A stretch of DNA of 64,000 bases, taken from positions 117,188,754-117,252,753 of the forward strand of contig CP136061.1 of NCBI GenBank assembly GCA_032622095.1. Reading direction: 5' to 3'. Source of the stretch: Siphonodentalium dalli. Lineage: Eukaryota > Mollusca > Scaphopoda > Gadilida > Siphonodentaliidae. The notes below the pieces were generated by a model. That model saw nothing but the letters and a program-made list of their open reading frames with translations, was not told where the DNA came from and did no database searches. Within the stretch, counting starts at the first letter, position 1. Each line of letters starts with the position of its first letter. Shown here piece by piece: positions 59,650 to 64,000 of the stretch. The position numbers and the translations under genes were made by a program.

Positions 59650-62000
59650 GGAGTTCACCTTTCACATTTTATTGTCGCTCGCTTCGGCGGGAATTCTAAA
59701 TTGTTAGCGTTATTCTTCTAATTATCTTTTATTCTCTTCACAAAATGTATAACTATTATTACCGTTACGTAAAATCCATTACACCACATCCAAAGATTCC
59801 TATGTCATTGTTTATATTCATGCATATTCTCAATAATTTCACTTTATTCATGCGTAAATAGTAGTTTTTATCAACATGTCGGCCATGTTTTCTTAAAGGT
59901 CACGTGACGTCACCAGTCAACAAGCCAGGCACGCTCCGCCTTGTTACTGTGGAAGCTACATGCCTTTTATTTACAACGGTCAGTCCGTTGATTCCTTCTA
60001 AAGGGGTCATGCACGACCACCTTGGGTACGCGCATGACATCCTGGACGGGGTCTCCAGGCTGCTATGACAGACCAGATTCGATAGTAAATAACTGTTTTC
60101 TAAATTATATTATTTACTATCAGAAATAATGGGTTTGTTGCATACGAACTAGAATAAGACCTGAGATGTCATTTAGAGGCAACATTATAAAACATAATAA
60201 TTAAATTACTCCTTTGTTCATTAAGTCACAGTAACAATACAGCTTGTATTCAAACCACTTCTTAATTACATGGCCTACAGGTTCAGACGACTTGAACCTG
60301 TTAATTAATGAAGGGCACAAAGAGGTGTTAATAGAATCTCAACCAATTAACCATAAAGGGCTCAATTAACTTGATTATCAAATGAGCCTCTGGCATGAGG
60401 AGGTGACATAATGATTTATATATTGACCAACCACTGCCGTCTTAAATAGAAATAAATACTTATATTTTACAATGATGAGGACAATTAGTGGCAGCTAGGA
60501 TATACACTTGGATGCAAGGAGTGCAGCAGACATTTCAACATGGAACTAGAGAGCTATAATTTGATGTTAAGTAATATAGACATATTCAATAGTTATCACC
60601 TATTCAAGAATGTTACTATAACATGATGGTTTAATTGTTACCTAGTATATATATTAACATTAGTGCTAGTTGCAGGTTTTTATCATATATATTACCTATC
60701 TCAATCTCATTCCAATATGTATGAATTATTACTCCAGATTGATTATCATTTCACATTATCTAGCTTGGTAGAGATGTAGCGCATGGGAACATTAGAATGA
60801 AGCATTGTATAAGGTCCTACTACTAAAAGGGGTCCCCAGGATGATGTTTCTGAACATGATATTTCATATATGTCTCATATGAGTAGGATAAGATGGAGCC
60901 AAGTACATGGCCCAATGCCTCTGGGAAGAACAGTGATTCCCACCATGATATAGCGTGAAACCACATGCTTGACAATACAAGTATTTGCCAAAATGGGGCA
61001 GTATAAATCATCAATTATATCTCAATAATGTTAGCCATTCATGGCGGTGTTCAATATGCTACTTCAGCAAATCTAGCCACATGCGGCGGTGTGTAATATG
61101 AATTACATTTTCATGATTCTAGCCAAATATACATGACTACATAAAGTATTCCACTGCGATCAACCTAACTATAGTCGACAGTGACACTTCAATAAGTAAA
61201 CTTATACATTGCTAATAATCATGATCAACTGCGTCATACATACTACTACTCATGTTATTTCATATATATATTGCTCGATGCTTAAAAGGAATAACGTAGG
61301 TGAATTATACCATTCTTATGCATGTTATATTGATGCCCTGTTACTTTAATTTATTGTTCATGTTCATCCCATCATAACATATGCATCAGGGTACATATTA
61401 TACATATCAGAATATAGAAGTGAATTCAGACCAGGTGTTGTTAGTATTACTTTCTGAAAGTCCCCGGTCCTCTCATAGTTTACTAAAGCTCTATTGCTAA
61501 TTCCCCACAATTTATAAATCAACAATCCAAATTAATATATGGAGCAAATTCAAGTTCGTGATACTGCTGACCCCGTTTTTGGGTCACGGAGTATAAATTG
61601 ACACTCCCGGCCGTTTAGGGTCACTTTTTGAAACACCCAATTCCGGAACGGTCACAATTCTCATTGAGACCCGTAGCAACCTACATTGTTTATTTACAAT
61701 TCCGTATAAGGAATAAATGTGAAGAATCACTTTGGCTGACCTAATTAATTATAACTCACTGAATCCAGGTGGAGATTAGTCCATTTTGACGTATTTGGAG
61801 CATTTTATCATACGTTTTTAACTGGATTTATACGGTTTGGTGTAAATCGTCAGAACTTCAACTTGATTTGGTCTTACAGTTCTATTCGGAATGAAGATGA
61901 CACTGAAACGATGAAGCTATTATCTTTCATCGCATTAGTTGTTTACATAGTAATGATAGTACCGCGCCGTGAGTTCGTATCTAACAAAAAATCGCAAAAC
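59650..62000. other. Long stretch without a recognised gene
   Basis: AT-rich, no conserved protein in any frame. It holds GGTCACGTGACGTCACC (about 59898-59914), which combines an E-box CACGTG with a CRE TGACGTCA, and a perfect 12-bp stem, GATAGTAAATAA/TTATTTACTATC, at 60081-60121. Neither has a recognisable gene beside it. Confidence 0.45.
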
Positions 62001-62009
62001 TGGCTGAGT

Positions 62010-62268
62010 GTGCCTGTCGCTTGAGTCAGAAGGTGTGCCTGGATGGACACTTCAAGAAACGACTCTCCCCAACGGCGTGTGCAGGGACGTCGTTGGGATA
62101 TCACCGTTGCACCAGGAGCCGACGTAAAATGGCTGTTTCGTGTGCAATATTCTGTGCACGTTAAAGAACCTCACCGTGACGAGAGAGTCACGGGTTCGGC
62201 AAAAATTAGTAAAAAAAACTGTCACCTGCGGGGGGCTTAAACTGGGCATATGGATACCGAGAACCAGT
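62010..62268. repeat. Interspersed-repeat-like segment
   Basis: GC-richer than its surroundings, with GTGCACGTTAAAGAACCT and a GTGACGAGAGAGTCAC hairpin. Its end (62236-62268) is the reverse complement of the head of the 59420 array. The two overlapping 65-codon frames here show no motif. It probably derives from a mobile element, of unknown family. Confidence 0.35.
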
Positions 62269-62469
62269 TGAAGTGAAGTTTGGTTGGTAAATCCCTACGT
62301 AGTTGTGGTAGATGGCCTAAGTATTCCCAATTTCCTCACATTCACCTCAGATAAAGGATTTGTATGTCCTTAATAAATTGTGAGATGATTCACAAATATA
62401 TATGATTTATTTGTATAACTATAATTAAATGGTAACTGATCAATTCAATAACAATTTCAACAGGTTTCA

Positions 62470-62640
62470 CGTCTAACCGAAGAACCCTGACCGGATATGT
62501 TTCAGGAAACTATTTAAAATTATACCTTGTTCCATGTTTTAGTGTTTATTAAATTACTGTGTCTTTCCGGGATATATACATGTATAGTAATGCTTATCGA
62601 AAGGGTAATTCAAGTATTTATCGACCTATTTCGATACCGA
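62470..62640. repeat. Direct repeat flanking the TRIM-like exon, copy 1
   Basis: ACCCTGACCGGATATGTTTC through AGTAATGCTTATCGAAA and TTCAAGTATTTAT. It recurs about 1315 bases downstream. Confidence 0.8.
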
Positions 62641-62661
62641 GAAATATTCAAAAACGAATAT

Positions 62662-63045
62662 TCTAATATATATTTTGGGACTTTGGTCTGTTTGTCTGTT
62701 TGTTAGCACTGGCCGGGAAAACTGCGGGACGGATTTCGACGAAATTTGATACTATGGGAACTTTCGTCAAAATTTGATACCTAAGAGTACTTTTGTCCGG
62801 GGAGTGATTTGGACGGGTCAAATCGTAACCCCGAACTGGACTTGACCTTCAAAATGGTCAATTCAAGGTCAAATCGCGCCTTTCGACGGGATTTCGATGG
62901 AATTTGATACCTAGGGTTACTTTTGTCTGGGGAGTGTTTTGGACGGGTCAAATCGTGACACCGACCTGACCGTGACCCTTCAAAATGGTCAATTCAAGGT
63001 CAAATCGCGCCTTTCGACGGATTTCGATTTTGATCCACTGAGGTT
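62662..63045 (+). mobile_element. Helitron-like element, 3'-truncated third copy
   Basis: Begins with the same TCTAATATATATTTTGGGAC and continues GGCCGGGAAAA as in the palindrome copies. The later part (TTTTGTCCGGGGAGTG...TGGTCAATTCAAGGTCAA) is present twice in tandem (about 62790-62880 and 62925-63015). The 3' hairpin and CTAG end are missing, replaced by GATATATATA. Confidence 0.6.
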
Positions 63046-63046
63046 T

Positions 63047-63048
<2 letters not shown>

Positions 63049-63081
<33 letters not shown>
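63049..63081. repeat. (TA)n microsatellite
   Basis: About 33 bases of TA following the third Helitron-like copy. Confidence 0.95.
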
Positions 63082-63086
<5 letters not shown>

Positions 63087-63256
63087 ATATTGCACAGTAG
63101 CATGTTACATATCCGTCTCCGAAACATGCCGAGCGTTGCTCTTTGAACATGTCTGGGAATATACAACACACAAGGCCCCTATTTTTAGAAGCAAATGTAA
63201 GTTTTGAGACAGTCATGAGCATGCATGGCTTGAATGTTTTTTATTTTATTTTTCAG

Positions 63257-63290
63257 AAAAGTCATGTCGGCCGCTGCATTCTGCAGGGTT
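63257..63290 (+). pseudogene. Truncated duplicate of the TRIM-like exon start
   Basis: After ATTTTATTTTTCAG the first 30 or so bases (AAAAGTCATGTCGGCCGCTG) match the exon at 63396. The match then stops, and the next bases are the inverse of GAAGCAAATGTAAGTTTTGAG at 63187-63207. The upstream AGCATGCATGGCTTGAAT is also duplicated. Confidence 0.65.
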
Positions 63291-63395
63291 TGGCCTCAAA
63301 ACTTACATTTGCTTCTAAGAAGAGTATTATGTTTAGTTGAAGCGCAAACCGTCATGAGCATGCATGGCTTGAATTATTTTTATTTTATTTTTCAG

Positions 63396-63488
63396 AAAAG
63401 TCATGTCGGCCGCTGTATTCTGCAAAATTGGAAGCCGATGTCCGAGAATACGAATCAGGTCTTGATCAATTAATCTCAGAAGCAAAAG
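63396..63488 (+). CDS. Internal exon of a TRIM-like protein (coiled-coil start)
   Basis: A 93-base exon between TTTTTCAG and AAAAG followed by GTAAAT. The open frame reads KSCRPLYSAKLEADV, REYESGLDQL and ISEAK, polar with leucines spaced as in a coiled coil. A KSCR start after a histidine-rich B-box would suit a TRIM protein. Entry and exit are both phase 1, so the exon can be duplicated without breaking the frame. Neighbouring exons are outside the window or not recognised, so the TRIM assignment rests on this short match and on the shared start with the propeller exon at 43194. Confidence 0.55.
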
Positions 63489-63784
63489 GTAAATAGGAAT
63501 ATGTTCCTGGTTGGCTAATCAAACAGGACCGAAAAGAGAAGGGTATGGCAACAGACATTCATAATTTGTATTCCAAGGTTCGCCGGATCGTTGACGATTG
63601 CGTGTATATATATGCATGAACTAAAATCCTTATATTTTTCGATAAATTTGATATCTTCTGGTTTGTGGCGGTTAAATATTTGTTCATGCAGTGTGTGAAG
63701 TGTATTAATAGTTTCATGTTAAAAATGATTATCTCTTCCTATACAACAAACTTTAAATAGTTTCATGGGTATATAATAATTGTT

Positions 63785-63945
63785 ATAACCCGAATAACCC
63801 TGACCGGATATGTTTCTATCGATATATACACAGGAACACTTTGTATCATGTTTTTTGTTTGTTTTTATTAAATTAATGCGTTTTTCTGGTACATATACAC
63901 ATATAGTAATGCTTATCGAAAAGTTAATTCAAGTATTTATACCCC
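63785..63945. repeat. Direct repeat flanking the TRIM-like exon, copy 2
   Basis: Second copy of 62470-62640. The spacing suggests the exon sits in a locally duplicated block that may continue beyond the window. Between 63489 and 63785 I see only intron-like DNA. Confidence 0.8.
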
Positions 63946-64000
63946 TCATCGAGGAAGATTCGCACCCGAGCTGGGATTTTTACACAATTGGTGGGAAAGA

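Noticed and set aside
59898-59914. E-box/CRE composite as a promoter
   Set aside because: No gene or transcript signal next to it, and one 17-base match in 64 kb is weak evidence.

Overview
The window is AT-rich animal nuclear DNA. Intron-exon boundaries, non-LTR and Ty3/gypsy retroelements, Helitron-like elements, long (TA)n tracts and many minisatellites all point to a metazoan. TRIM/NHL-like and PAN/apple-like exons make a marine invertebrate, probably a lophotrochozoan such as a mollusc, my best guess. That placement is inference. Host coding sequence is sparse: one secreted PAN/apple first exon, its truncated mirror copy, one coiled-coil exon resembling TRIM proteins, and one broken beta-propeller exon.

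Bases 1-25778 form one giant inverted repeat. The left arm (1-9955) and right arm (10279-25778) flank a 323-base spacer. In one stretch of about 360 bases that I compared directly there were three substitutions. The right arm carries a 5579-base Ty3/gypsy-type retrotransposon (10837-16415, minus strand) that is absent from the left arm. It has 653-base LTRs that look identical, a 4-base target duplication, gag, an apparent -1 frameshift signal and a protease. Reverse transcriptase, RNase H and the integrase catalytic core have been deleted, so the protease linker is fused in frame to the integrase C-terminus. Both arms carry a Helitron-like element, an 88-base tandem array, a diverged dispersed repeat and a long hairpin. 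The outer end of the right arm runs into the PAN/apple first exon. The left arm begins inside the same exon on the opposite strand, so two head-to-head gene copies are implied.

From 26 to 43 kb there is intronic or intergenic DNA. It holds a MITE-like inverted repeat (26526-27270), a second inverted repeat of about 5 kb (30231-35223) whose outer arms are far more alike than its inner ones, a dead LINE (about 36830-39247) interrupted by an almost perfect hairpin, and several minisatellites.

At 43.2-44.0 kb lies a beta-propeller exon broken by one stop codon. Its last coding segment reappears as the unit of a tandem array of about 21 copies at 44.9-46.45 kb. That array passes into a second array related to it (46.45-47.6 kb). 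From 48 to 59.7 kb there are more tandem arrays and a second dead LINE. One array, at 56.0-57.8 kb, is related to the dispersed repeat in the palindrome arms. The window ends in a locally duplicated segment holding a TRIM-like exon, a second truncated copy of that exon's start, and a third Helitron-like copy.

All identity statements are by eye, and no database search was possible.
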